In this document: positions 5,719-13,695 of the stretch, one piece after another
How positions within the stretch are numbered: the first letter of the stretch is position 1
Layout: each line of letters starts with the position of its first letter
DNA from: a virus
Reading direction: 5' to 3' (one strand)
Length of the DNA: 22,761 nucleotides
Virus record (IMG/VR): IMGVR_UViG_3300037502_000158
Span: 1 to 22,761 of that record
Position numbers and translations under genes: made by a program
Notes under the pieces: model-generated
What the model was told of the DNA's origin: nothing
Seen by the model: the letters and a program-made list of their open reading frames with translations, nothing else
Databases searched by the model: none

Positions 5719-8700
5719 GTGGCACTTCCTGTATTTGATAGTGAATGGTTTGGTCTAGGCGCGGCTGACAAAATTGCGCGGTTTACCGCTGCGGGTACAA
5801 CGCTTGATGAATTAAGAAGCATTGCCGACGAAGGAACTATTCAATGGATGATCAAAGAGGGCGGGTGGAAACCTCCTCAAGAAACCGTCCAAGAAGTACA
5901 GGCACCACCTTCTGATCCCATAGCAGACCTAGCTTCCGAGTTAGGTTTGCCAAAGTTTCTTGTTGCTAATTTAGTAAATGCTGGTTACTCGGCAGGCGAG
6001 ATTCGTAATATTTACGCTCCTCCCCCGCCAGAGCCTCCTGCGCCAGAACCCGCCCCTCCCTCGCCGCCTCCACCTCCCTCACAACCTCCGCCATCAGGAC
6101 CAACGCCACAGCAGATAGCTGATTCGCAAAGGTCAAAGTTTGGGATGACCGCGGATGAGTTTAAGACTCGTCTGACGCAAGGAAATCCAAGTGATTTGCT
6201 GATGGATCAGCGATTGCTTGAGATAACGCTAGAGAAGTCATGGTCCCCGCAGTTAGCCGTGGACATGGTGAATACGGCTTTTGGTACAAGCAAAACGGTT
6301 AATGATTACACCACGGCAATGTCCAAGGTGTTGCAAGATCCAATTACCAAGCTGGTACAGAACGGATCTACGGCAAGTGAAGTTGCTGCGATTGGTAAAC
6401 AGATTGGCATTGATGACACCACGCTTAATGCAGCCATAAGTACGGCAATCAATACCAAAGCCGCCGAGGATATTGTTAAAGGTGTAACGGCTCTTGTCCC
6501 GGCCGGCAAGTCGCTTGGATACGATGCGATTGTTAAATATGCCGATGACAACAAACTAGCCTATGCTGATGTAGCAAATGCTTTAAAGAGTACATTTAAA
6601 GACACGACAGCAGAGCAGATCGTTAATTCGATGGTCTATGAAAAAGACCGTCAGCAGATAGACAGTATTGCTAAAGATGTCACGGTAGATGGAAAGACAT
6701 CGAGATCGGTTGCATTACCTGATGCCATAGCCTTGGCCATATCGCAGGGTATTGAGACCGATAACCTTGCTAAGTTCTTTGGCAAGACGCCTGACGAATT
6801 TAAAACGATGGTGTCGGATAACCTGGGGTCAATAGCATCTGCCGTTAACAAGGCTGGTGTTGATGCGTCGATAGGTTTGTCAGACCTTCTTGGTATAAGC
6901 AAAGATACGACAAATGCAGCGGTAAGAAGAAATGATTTACAAACGGGTATTAATAGTCTTGCTGTTACTAAAGATGGCAAGAGTTCAATACCCTTAGACA
7001 AGGCATTTGAATTTGCCGCAACAAACAAGCTTGGAGATGAGGAGCTTGGCAGCCTGATAGGCATGTCGGTTGCTGATATCACCAAGGCTAGAGATACGAT
7101 AGCAACCACGGGCAAGTTAAATGATTTAAAAGCGAACGATGGCAAATTAACGCTTAATGAAATACTTGGCGTCGTTGGCGAGAAACAAATGTCCATTGAG
7201 GACTTTGTCAAAAACTACTTTGGTAATGACCGGCAAACGTTAACCAACCTGAAAGCCGAAGCAGCGTTTTCTCCACAAGAAAGAGCGTGGCGAGAAACAA
7301 CGCCATTTGACGGAACCAAAATAGATCAAATTGCAGCATTCCAAGACACTAACAAACTCTCAGATGCTGACATGGAGAGGGTGTTTGGTGTGGCGCCAAA
7401 AGATCTTGACACTTATCGTGTCACGTCCGCCATGAATCAGTATGCTGGCGAAGACAAGCAGCTTAGTTATTCAGAGCTGGCCAAGTTTGCTGAAGACAAT
7501 AAGATGGATTTATCCAAGGTGGTTAGCTATCTTGGAACAGATGAGACGCGGCCAGATATTCTTAAGGGATTAGAAGCTTATGTGGCGGATTCAAAGTTAA
7601 CGCCACAAGACAGACTGACCACTCAGCTAAACCAGATTACCAAAGAAGGTACCGCTTCAGGAACTTGGGACAAAAACTCAGGCTGGGATCATCACCTAGA
7701 GAAGATGGTGAATTACCTGACGGGCTACGGCATTACTGACTTGAACCAGATTGGAACCCGCCAAGAGGTACGAGGAACTCCAGGAACGGGCGATGAAGAC
7801 GTTAGGGAGCAGGCGGGTTTTACGGCCATAGAAGGAGAGCCTGCACGATCCTACACAGTTTATTTTGACAAGGTAACGGGCAAGGAGTTGCAGGCTGTTC
7901 CAACAAATGTCAACGGTGGCATGTGGCGGTTTGGATCAGAAGGCGAAGGAAGTGGCAGCACGGGCTATTTCCTTGGTGATGCTGGTAATGGTAATGCAGG
8001 GATAACCAGTAACTGGGAAGAGAAGTATGGTGCCCGAGAGTATGCACTTCCATTAGCCATCATATCGGCTGTTGCTATGCCGTATCTGCTTCCTGAGTTA
8101 ATTGGTACATCGGTTGCTGGCGTTGAATTGGCGGCGCTCGGCGGAGAAATGGCTGCCGGTACAGGCCTAACAGGGACGCTTATGTCTGCCGGCCTGCCTG
8201 CATCTGTAGCGCAGGCAACAGCTACGGCGATTGTTCGTGGCACGTATAACGGTCTGGTATCAGAGGCTGCCGACGGAGATTTCAGCAAAGGATTTATATC
8301 GGGTGGCGTGGCACCTGTTCTTGGCCAGATGGCAACAAACTATGCTTACTACAACTTACCGGATGAAATCTTTGCTAATAAAGATGCAATTCTGGTTTCA
8401 AGAGCAATTGGTAATGCAGTAACGCAGCTTGTCACTAATGGTGAGTTAGACCTTACAAAAATGGCAGCGGCAAGTGTGACACCTTTTGTTGTAGGTGAGG
8501 TGGTTAAGGCAAGTGATGGCACGCTAACAAGCGCCCAAGCCAAGCTTCTTGTAGACACGGTGCTTTCTGGCGGTCAGAACATCACGGCCATGGCTAGCAA
8601 TCCGTTGGCTGTCTTAAGTTTCGTGCAGAACAATTCCAAGCTATTTGATGAAATAGCTAGTACGGGATCATCAAAATCTAATATCAATTTAACGGGTCTT

Positions 8701-9705
8701 ACCGATGAGCAGCAGGGAAGCCTTGTTGCATCAAGCGATCCGAATACACCTTTGAGCCAGGTCACCATGAATGATGCTGGCCAGTTAGTGGTATCTGGCT
8801 CAGGTGAAGATACGGCCATGGCTGCAACAGGGACGGACACGATCAATCAATCAACGTCTGGAACACCAACGGCTACCACTACAGTCACGGCACCTTCTAT
8901 ATCCTCTCCAATCGGAGACCAACTCAAGATAGACACATTAACGCCAACAGGCATTGCATCAGGGACAACGGTCGCAACGCAGCCAGTAACGGTTACGGCG
9001 CCCAGCGAAGGTGTTATCGATGAAGCGTTAAAGCTTGATACATTATTACCAGATGCAACAACAGTTAAGACAGAGCCAGTTACTGTAACTTCTACAAAGC
9101 TGGGCGACTCAACAGCTACAAAAGTAGATCAAGTTGTACCTGTTGATACAACAACATCAGGCCAACCTTCAGTGACGGTAACAAGCACAGGATTGCCGCT
9201 AGACGCTCCTGAGCTAGATATTGACGATTTGATACCAGATTTCAAAGTTGATCCACAAGCACCGATACCTGGCTCAGTAAACGCAGGTACGGTCACTGTT
9301 TCATCAACACCGATTATCACGCCGACTGAGTTGGTAACAGACACATTACCTCCATCATCAGTGACTACAGGAACCCCAACGGTTACAACGACACCGCCAG
9401 TGTCTACCACTACGACGACTGTACCACCGATCATTTTTACGCCGGATGTCTCTATTCCTCTGACAAAACCAACTACAACAAGTACTACGACGAGTGCGAC
9501 AACTAATTATGATCAGCCATATGTTGCGCCGCCGGAACTTCCAACTTACTACGGTATGCCGTATCCTAATTACCTACGTCCCTTGGAGCCTTATTTGCCC
9601 ATGGGATTAGCCGCACTGATGGAGGCGATGAATGCTCAAAAGTCGGGGTATGGGGATTATCAATCCCTCCAAAATGCCGCGCCCAAAATTACGATCCCGA
9701 CGTGA
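5719..9705 (+). CDS. 1328-residue modular protein, candidate internal/ejection protein
   Basis: A GTG start at 5719 follows AAGGTG at 4 nt. Domains in order: an N-terminal helical part (1-95); a Pro-rich linker (101-130); a series of degenerate helical repeats (about 140-635) built around patterns such as IVKYADDNKLAYADV, FEFAATNKLGDEELGSLIG, IAAFQDTNKLSDADMERVFG and LAKFAEDNKMDLSKVVSYLG; a mixed domain (640-765, with GWDHHLEKMVNYLTGYGITD); an Ala/Gly/Val-rich partly hydrophobic region (775-975, with ALPLAIISAVAMPYLLPELI); a Thr/Ser/Pro-rich stretch with about five copies of a VTVT-type repeat (1050-1265); and a Tyr/Pro-rich end. Size, helical content and a membrane-compatible segment fit a podovirus internal virion protein that forms a DNA-delivery conduit. 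No lytic transglycosylase motif is visible. A tail-spike or other large structural role cannot be excluded. Confidence 0.8.
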   Translation: MALPVFDSEWFGLGAADKIARFTAAGTTLDELRSIADEGTIQWMIKEGGWKPPQETVQEVQAPPSDPIADLASELGLPKFLVANLVNAGYSAGEIRNIYAPPPPEPPAPEPAPPSPPPPPSQPPPSGPTPQQIADSQRSKFGMTADEFKTRLTQGNPSDLLMDQRLLEITLEKSWSPQLAVDMVNTAFGTSKTVNDYTTAMSKVLQDPITKLVQNGSTASEVAAIGKQIGIDDTTLNAAISTAINTKAAEDIVKGVTALVPAGKSLGYDAIVKYADDNKLAYADVANALKSTFKDTTAEQIVNSMVYEKDRQQIDSIAKDVTVDGKTSRSVALPDAIALAISQGIETDNLAKFFGKTPDEFKTMVSDNLGSIASAVNKAGVDASIGLSDLLGISKDTTNAAVRRNDLQTGINSLAVTKDGKSSIPLDKAFEFAATNKLGDEELGSLIGMSVADITKARDTIATTGKLNDLKANDGKLTLNEILGVVGEKQMSIEDFVKNYFGNDRQTLTNLKAEAAFSPQERAWRETTPFDGTKIDQIAAFQDTNKLSDADMERVFGVAPKDLDTYRVTSAMNQYAGEDKQLSYSELAKFAEDNKMDLSKVVSYLGTDETRPDILKGLEAYVADSKLTPQDRLTTQLNQITKEGTASGTWDKNSGWDHHLEKMVNYLTGYGITDLNQIGTRQEVRGTPGTGDEDVREQAGFTAIEGEPARSYTVYFDKVTGKELQAVPTNVNGGMWRFGSEGEGSGSTGYFLGDAGNGNAGITSNWEEKYGAREYALPLAIISAVAMPYLLPELIGTSVAGVELAALGGEMAAGTGLTGTLMSAGLPASVAQATATAIVRGTYNGLVSEAADGDFSKGFISGGVAPVLGQMATNYAYYNLPDEIFANKDAILVSRAIGNAVTQLVTNGELDLTKMAAASVTPFVVGEVVKASDGTLTSAQAKLLVDTVLSGGQNITAMASNPLAVLSFVQNNSKLFDEIASTGSSKSNINLTGLTDEQQGSLVASSDPNTPLSQVTMNDAGQLVVSGSGEDTAMAATGTDTINQSTSGTPTATTTVTAPSISSPIGDQLKIDTLTPTGIASGTTVATQPVTVTAPSEGVIDEALKLDTLLPDATTVKTEPVTVTSTKLGDSTATKVDQVVPVDTTTSGQPSVTVTSTGLPLDAPELDIDDLIPDFKVDPQAPIPGSVNAGTVTVSSTPIITPTELVTDTLPPSSVTTGTPTVTTTPPVSTTTTTVPPIIFTPDVSIPLTKPTTTSTTTSATTNYDQPYVAPPELPTYYGMPYPNYLRPLEPYLPMGLAALMEAMNAQKSGYGDYQSLQNAAPKITIPT
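6019..6108 (+). repeat. proline-rich linker coding stretch
   Basis: Residues 101-130 of the large protein are mainly Pro with Glu, Ala and Ser (PPPPEPPAPEPAPPSPPPPP, then SQPPPSGPTP). Such a stretch forms an extended rod between the N-terminal helices and the helical repeats. The DNA is a run of C-rich codons, locally much richer in C than its surroundings. Confidence 0.85.
8914..9400 (+). repeat. degenerate Thr/Val repeats in the large protein's C-terminus
   Basis: About five imperfect units of 25-35 residues (roughly 1066-1225). Each pairs a [LV]xxDxLxP element (KIDTLTP, KLDTLLP, KVDQVVP, DIDDLIP, LVTDTLPP) with a TVT-type strand (QPVTVTAP, EPVTVTST, PSVTVTST, GTVTVSST, TPTVTTTP). They look like a stalk of short beta elements. 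Confidence 0.7.
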
Positions 9706-9913
9706 CGATACTGATTTCATTCAGTACGCAGAAGGTGGGAAAGTATCAAAGGTTAATGAGGCTGGCAATTACACCAAGCCTGGCATGAGGAAGCGTTTGT
9801 TTAATTCAATCAAAGCTGCCGCTGTGCAGGGGACTGGTGCAGGCCAGTGGTCCGCGAGAAAAAGTCAGTTGTTAGCTAAGCGATATAAAGCTGCTGGAGG
9901 CGGGTACAAGTGA
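9632..9913 (+). CDS. small conserved protein (YTKPG / GQWSARKSQLLA type)
   Basis: 93 residues; the ATG at 9632 has a strong GGAGG (9621-9625) at 6 nt, so this start is preferred even though it overlaps the large upstream gene by 74 bp. The conserved part is residues 45-93: NYTKPGMRKRLFNSIKAAAV, then GAGQWSARKSQLLAKRYKAA and GGGYK. I recall this block fused to a second block (SLKxW...EKW...RYLP) in single bacterial and viral proteins, possibly DUF5872; here the second block is the next gene. It is very basic and has no catalytic motif that I can name. Function unknown; the context is neck and internal virion genes. Confidence 0.8.
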   Translation: MLKSRGMGIINPSKMPRPKLRSRRDDTDFIQYAEGGKVSKVNEAGNYTKPGMRKRLFNSIKAAAVQGTGAGQWSARKSQLLAKRYKAAGGGYK

Positions 9914-10155
9914 AGGCTCCGCAGCAATCCTTGAAAGCTTGGGGGGACCAGAAATGGACTACCAAGAGTGGTAAACGATCGTCTGATACGGGAGAGCGTT
10001 ATCTCCCAGAGTCAGCAATCAAATCGTTATCTCCACAGGAGTATGCTGCGACCACTAGGGCAAAGCGTGCAGGTAAGGCTAAGGGTAAGCAGTTTGTAGC
10101 GCAGCCAAAGACTATTGCCAAAAAGGTTGCACCGTTTAGGAAGGTGGGCAAATGA
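9910..10155 (+). CDS. small conserved protein (KW..KSGK / RYLPESAIKSL type)
   Basis: 81 residues from GTG 9910, which overlaps the preceding TGA in a GTGA, pointing to coupled translation. Motifs: SLKAWGDQKWTTKSGKR, GERYLPESAIKSLSPQEYAA and KAKGKQFVAQPKTIAKKV. From memory these are the second half of a protein family in which the preceding gene's block comes first, so the two genes probably encode partner halves. It is strongly basic (many Lys) and lacks membrane segments. Binding to DNA, or to the partner inside the virion, is inferred. Confidence 0.8.
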   Translation: MKAPQQSLKAWGDQKWTTKSGKRSSDTGERYLPESAIKSLSPQEYAATTRAKRAGKAKGKQFVAQPKTIAKKVAPFRKVGK

Positions 10156-11126
10156 CAACCACGGGAACGACAACATTTAATCCAAACCTGAACGAATACG
10201 TTGAGGAAGCGTACGAGCGCTGCGGACGTGAATTGCGATCGGGTTATGATTTGCGAACAGCACGCAGGTCACTCAATCTATTGCTGACAGAATGGGCCAA
10301 TCGTGGGATTAACTTATGGACCATGGAGCAGGGTGCTATCCAGCTTTATGCCAATCAGATTACCTATCCGTTACCGATTAATACGGTCGATCTTGTTGAA
10401 ACGGTTATCCGCACAGGGGAAAGTCAAAACCAGACGGACATCAATATCAGCCGGATCTCGGTAAGCACTTACTCAACCATTCCTAATAAGCTAGCCACAG
10501 GGCGGCCTATTCAGATCTACATTGACAGGCAAGGCGGTCAAACATATGTCTTTACTGGGACGCTTGCGGCTAACATCACATCCTCTGCTACAACAATACC
10601 GATGTCTAGCCTCGCGGGGATACCATATGCAGGATATGCAAACATTGGTTCGGAGACGGTTTATTACTACGGTACTTCAACCCAAGCCGAGAATGTGGCA
10701 ACAGGTGCTTCGGCTTATGCAACGTTAGACAATGTTGTCCGTGGGCAGAACAACACAACGGCTGCAAGTCATTCATCCGGCGCAGAGGTAAGTAATACCA
10801 AGTTTCCTAATGTCACGGTATGGCCGGCCCCGGATCAGGGTTCTATCAGCAGCCCTTATTACACGTTGGTTTACTGGCGCATGAGAAGGCTACAAGACGC
10901 TGGTAATGGTGTGAACGTGGAAGACATCCCATTCAGATTCCAAGAGGCTCTGATTGCTGGGTTGGCATATAAGCTATCGATGAAGGTAGAAGGTGGCTTA
11001 GAGCGCATGGGAATGCTGAAGGCTCAGTACGATGAAGCATGGGATCTTGCATCTTCTGAGGATCGTGAAAAGGCGCCAATTAGGTTTGTTCCAAGGCAGT
11101 CATTCTTAGGAACGGGCGGGTTCTAA
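10152..11126 (+). CDS. gp4-like head-tail adaptor / connector protein
   Basis: 324 residues. The N-terminal helical domain (LNEYVEEAYERCGRELRSGY, then RTARRSLNLLLTEWANRGIN and LWTMEQ) and the following strand region YPLPINTVDLVETVIR resemble the P22 gp4 / T7 gp11-type adaptors that bind beneath the portal. Residues about 135-215 hold an inserted beta module with IPYAGYANIGSETVYYYG and LDNVVRGQNNTTAASHSSGA, a pattern I have seen as a movable insert in other phage proteins. The C-terminal helices (RFQEALIAGLAYKLSMKVEG) complete the fold. ATG 10152 forms an ATGA overlap with the previous stop and has AAGGTGG upstream. The adaptor call is from fold-level resemblance. Confidence 0.75.
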   Translation: MTTTGTTTFNPNLNEYVEEAYERCGRELRSGYDLRTARRSLNLLLTEWANRGINLWTMEQGAIQLYANQITYPLPINTVDLVETVIRTGESQNQTDINISRISVSTYSTIPNKLATGRPIQIYIDRQGGQTYVFTGTLAANITSSATTIPMSSLAGIPYAGYANIGSETVYYYGTSTQAENVATGASAYATLDNVVRGQNNTTAASHSSGAEVSNTKFPNVTVWPAPDQGSISSPYYTLVYWRMRRLQDAGNGVNVEDIPFRFQEALIAGLAYKLSMKVEGGLERMGMLKAQYDEAWDLASSEDREKAPIRFVPRQSFLGTGGF

Positions 11127-11552
11127 ATGCCCAATCAGTTTGCCAGTGGTAAGTGGGCCATATCGCAGTGTGATCGCTGCGGGTTCCGCTATAAGCTTAA
11201 ACAGCTAAAGCCGCTGACAATCAAGACAAAAAATGTCAATATACTGGTATGTCCGACTTGCTGGGAGCCTGACCAGCCGCAATTGCAGCTAGGCATGTTT
11301 CCCGTGAATGACCCGCAGGCCGTACGGAATCCTCGTCCCGATTCCAATTCGTATTACCAGTCAGGTTACAACGGGATGCAGACGAACAACACGGTAGGAA
11401 CAAGCCCGCTTTACACGGGGGTTCCATCTGAAGGAAGCCGAGTTATTGAATGGGGCTTCAACCCTGTTGGCGGTGCAAGATCATACGATTCCGGCATGAC
11501 CCCCAATCACCTTGTGGGTCAAGCATTGTTGAACAGTGTCACAGCATCATAG
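11127..11552 (+). CDS. zinc-ribbon phage protein of the neck gene cluster
   Basis: 141 residues; ATG 11127 directly follows the previous TAA. The N-terminal half has two CxxC pairs, Cys15/Cys18 (CDRCGF) and Cys42/Cys45 (CPTCWEPDQPQ), spaced as a zinc ribbon. The segment after it reads VNDPQAVRNPRPD, a pattern I recall from uncultured phage proteins in the same gene position. The C-terminal half is Gly/Ser/Asn-rich and probably extended. No nuclease motif is visible. Its place between two adaptor genes suggests a structural part of the connector or an assembly factor, but a DNA-binding role is equally open. Confidence 0.75.
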   Translation: MPNQFASGKWAISQCDRCGFRYKLKQLKPLTIKTKNVNILVCPTCWEPDQPQLQLGMFPVNDPQAVRNPRPDSNSYYQSGYNGMQTNNTVGTSPLYTGVPSEGSRVIEWGFNPVGGARSYDSGMTPNHLVGQALLNSVTAS

Positions 11553-11560
11553 GAGCTGAC

Positions 11561-11731
11561 ATGAAGGACGACATCAAGCAGGACAAAAAGACGGCAGCGG
11601 CTGCTGTGCATAAGCATGAGAAGGCCATGCACCCAGGCAAGCCCCTAACCAAAATGCGTAAGGGTGGACCTACATCAGAGATGATGAAGAAGATGGGTCG
11701 CAACCTTGCACGCGCACGCAACCAGGGGTAA
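11561..11731 (+). CDS. very small basic protein (GGPTSEMMKKMGRNLARA)
   Basis: 56 residues from ATG 11561, which has AGGAG (11551-11555) at 5 nt; the longer frame from 11450 lacks a ribosome site and overlaps the previous gene. It is highly charged with many Lys (DDIKQDKKTAAAAVHKHEKA) and ends in KMRKGGPTSEMMKKMGRNLA then RARNQG. I recall similar short proteins in aquatic phage genomes but know no function. The run of small basic proteins in this phage suggests a common use, perhaps inside the virion. Confidence 0.75.
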   Translation: MKDDIKQDKKTAAAAVHKHEKAMHPGKPLTKMRKGGPTSEMMKKMGRNLARARNQG

Positions 11732-11734
11732 GTT

Positions 11735-11995
11735 ATGGCCAAGTACTCTATGAAGCAGGGCGGCAAGGAAGTCGGTCCGGCATCTGTTTACGCAGAGCCG
11801 CATACGATGACTGGCGCCAAGGTTGTTGCATCGCCTAATCCAGGCAAGCAAATGCCATACAACATGGATAAGGATTGGCAGCCCACACATGGGGTGGCCA
11901 TCAATCCTAATAGCCAAGTCAAGACGACTGGTATTAAAATGCGTGGCGCAGGGGCAGCAACCAAGGGTGTTATGTGCCGGGGGCCAATGGCGTGA
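11735..11995 (+). CDS. small basic protein ending TGIKMRGAGAATKG
   Basis: 86 residues, polar, probably disordered (MAKYSMKQGGKEVGPASVYA). The C-terminus reads VKTTGIKMRGAGAATKGV then MCRGPMA. This Gly/Lys/Arg tail resembles in style, but not in exact order, the GKTKG tails at 4206-5710, and I recall similar tails in other aquatic phage proteins. The gene starts 3 bp after the previous stop and its TGA overlaps the next start. Function unknown. Possibly another virion-internal or neck-associated small protein. Confidence 0.75.
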   Translation: MAKYSMKQGGKEVGPASVYAEPHTMTGAKVVASPNPGKQMPYNMDKDWQPTHGVAINPNSQVKTTGIKMRGAGAATKGVMCRGPMA

Positions 11996-12657
11996 ACTGG
12001 GGTGAGCTGAAGACAGCTATTCAGGATTATCTTGAGACGACGTTTGAGACGTCCACGCTCCAGACATTTGCTCAGCAAACTGAACAGCGCATCTTCAATA
12101 CCATTCAATTCCCATCGCTTCGCAAGAACGTGACCGGGAGTTTGACCAGCGGCAATAAGTATCTTCAGTGCCCGTCAGACTTCTTGGCCGTCTATTCCAT
12201 GGCGGTGATTGATACGGATGGATCGTATAAGTATCTCCTGAATAAGGATGTGAACTTTATACGCGAGTCATTTCCTACGCCCACGGATACAGGCTTCCCA
12301 TACTGTTACGCACTATTTGGTCCAGACTATCCGACATTTCCGAAAGAGCTGACGTTCATTATTGGGCCAACACCCAATTCGGGTTACTCGGTAGAGCTTC
12401 ATTACTTCTACTACCCTTCTTCCATTGGTGCAGGTAATGTGGATGCAACGACCACATGGCTGAGCGATAACTTTGACTCGGTGCTTTTATACGGCTGCTT
12501 GGTTGAAGCAAGTACATTCTTGAAGCTTGAGCCTGACTTGATGGCCAATATCAATGGCAAGTACAAAGAGGCATTAATACTGGCCAAACGACTTGGTGAT
12601 GGACTGGAGCGCCAGGATGCGTACAGGACTGGCCAAGTTCGGGATAAGGTGGTGTAA
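11992..12657 (+). CDS. SU10-type head-tail adaptor protein
   Basis: 221 residues from GTG 11992, chosen because it forms a GTGA overlap with the upstream stop and gives the familiar start MNWGELKTAIQDYLETTFE; an in-frame GTG at 11974 would add six residues. The helical N-terminus (LQTFAQQTEQRIFNTIQFPS, then LRKNVTGSL) and strand elements (YLQCPSDFLAVYSMAV, LTFIIGPTPNSGYSVELHY) followed by C-terminal helices (LLYGCLVEASTFLKLEPDLM) fit the phage adaptor family known from phage SU10. It would form a ring between portal and nozzle. It contains no catalytic residues. The next gene starts on its last base (TAATG). Confidence 0.82.
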   Translation: MNWGELKTAIQDYLETTFETSTLQTFAQQTEQRIFNTIQFPSLRKNVTGSLTSGNKYLQCPSDFLAVYSMAVIDTDGSYKYLLNKDVNFIRESFPTPTDTGFPYCYALFGPDYPTFPKELTFIIGPTPNSGYSVELHYFYYPSSIGAGNVDATTTWLSDNFDSVLLYGCLVEASTFLKLEPDLMANINGKYKEALILAKRLGDGLERQDAYRTGQVRDKVV

Positions 12658-13085
12658 TGGCGATCATTCAAACCCTGACGACGAGCTTCAAGGTTGAAGT
12701 GGCGCAGGGTCTTCATAACTTCACCACGGGAACGGGCGATGTCTTTAAGCTGGCCCTATACACCGCCAACGCGGATCTCGGTGCCTCAACGACTGCTTAC
12801 ACGACGGCAGGTGAAGTCAGTGGAACCAATTATTCCGCTGGAGGAATTATCCTCACAAACATCACGCCAAGCTTTCAAGGAACTACTTCTTATTGGTCTT
12901 TCCAAAATGCGACATTCACAAACGTCACGTTAACGACCAATGGGGCGCTTATTTACAACTCAACTAATGGAAATCGTTCCGTTGCAGTATTAAACTTCGG
13001 GGTTAATATCACTAAAACCGCACAGGACTTGGTGATTACATTCCCGGTTAATGATGCTACCAACGCCGTTTTAAGGATTGCATGA
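12657..13085 (+). CDS. small structural protein, beta-rich
   Basis: 142 residues. Begins MAIIQTLTTSFKVEVAQGLH and contains FKLALYTANADLGASTTAYT, a pattern I recognise from conserved small phage virion proteins encoded near tail and fibre genes. It is mostly beta-type with many Thr and Asn and no membrane segment. The start overlaps the previous stop by one base, and its TGA overlaps the next ATG. I cannot name a function; tail knob or fibre attachment are possible from position. Confidence 0.78.
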   Translation: MAIIQTLTTSFKVEVAQGLHNFTTGTGDVFKLALYTANADLGASTTAYTTAGEVSGTNYSAGGIILTNITPSFQGTTSYWSFQNATFTNVTLTTNGALIYNSTNGNRSVAVLNFGVNITKTAQDLVITFPVNDATNAVLRIA

Positions 13086-13657
13086 TGGAAAAAGCAAAAG
13101 CGGGTGATCAAGTTTCTAGCGGGTTAGCCGCTAAAACATCGTGGGGTGAATCGGCTGTGGCCTGCGGTAGGTACTATGCAGAGTGCCATGACAAGGATGG
13201 CAACCTCAAGTGGACTGCTGAGGGTGATAACTTGGTGGTTAATGCTGGTCTACAGTATATGGCTGGAACTGCCTTGGTTAGTACAGCGCAGATCACAACG
13301 TGGTATGTTGGTCTTTATGGCGCAGCGGCAAGTAATACACCGGCAGCATCAGATACGATGGCTTCTCATGCAGGCTGGACAGAGATTGATTGCTATAGTG
13401 ATGCAACAAGACCAGCGGCAACATTTGCTGCGGCGACCAATGCGAATCCTTCGGTAGTCACAAACACCTCCAATAAAGCCGTGTTTAATATTGACGCAAC
13501 GGCAACGGTTGGCGGGGCGTTTCTTACAAGTAATAACACCATCCTTGGAACGACAGGCACGTTATTCTCGGCAGCAGACTTCCAATCGCCGGGGGATCGG
13601 TCTGTGGTATCCGGGGACGTCATTAGCTGCACTTATGAGTTCCGTCTTTCTGCATAA
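13082..13657 (+). CDS. structural protein with WYVGLYG motif
   Basis: 191 residues. Two in-frame ATGs (13082 and 13085) lie just after AAGGA (13073-13077); the first makes an ATGA overlap. The central region reads NLVVNAGLQYMAGTALV, then ITTWYVGLYGAAASNTPAA and MASHAGWTEIDCYSD, a conserved pattern in short-tailed phages and prophages. The C-terminal half is beta-rich (NKAVFNIDATATVGGAFLTS, DVISCTYEFRLSA). It resembles the preceding gene product in style (both mention a small tail or fibre-base role) but not in sequence. Function unknown; a tail or fibre-base protein is likely. Confidence 0.78.
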   Translation: MMEKAKAGDQVSSGLAAKTSWGESAVACGRYYAECHDKDGNLKWTAEGDNLVVNAGLQYMAGTALVSTAQITTWYVGLYGAAASNTPAASDTMASHAGWTEIDCYSDATRPAATFAAATNANPSVVTNTSNKAVFNIDATATVGGAFLTSNNTILGTTGTLFSAADFQSPGDRSVVSGDVISCTYEFRLSA

Positions 13658-13668
13658 ATTTATGGTAC

Positions 13669-13691
13669 TCTCCTTAAACTTTTTAAGGAGA
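13669..13691 (+). promoter_or_regulatory. hairpin masking the Shine-Dalgarno of the second HNH gene
   Basis: TCTCCTTAAA (13669-13678) and TTTAAGGAGA (13682-13691) form a perfect 10-bp stem with a CTT loop. The 3' arm holds the ribosome site AAGGAG (13685-13690) for the ATG at 13696. A -10-like TATGGT (13661-13666) lies just upstream of the 5' arm, but I find no good -35. No T-run follows, so this is not a terminator. Confidence 0.75.
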
Positions 13692-13695
13692 TGCT

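Noticed and set aside
5719-9705. The large protein as a tape-measure protein
   Set aside because: No tail tube, tail chaperone or terminator genes are nearby, and the Pro-rich rod and Thr-rich stalk are atypical. The neighbouring adaptor and nozzle genes point to a short tail.
13146-13457. Out-of-frame ORF inside the structural gene at 13082
   Set aside because: A Met/Gln-rich shadow frame with no ribosome site, lying wholly within a conserved gene.
13669-13691. The perfect hairpin as a terminator of the structural operon
   Set aside because: The stem is AT-rich and followed by ATGCTATGG, not a T-run, while its 3' arm is exactly the ribosome site of the next gene. A translational role fits better.
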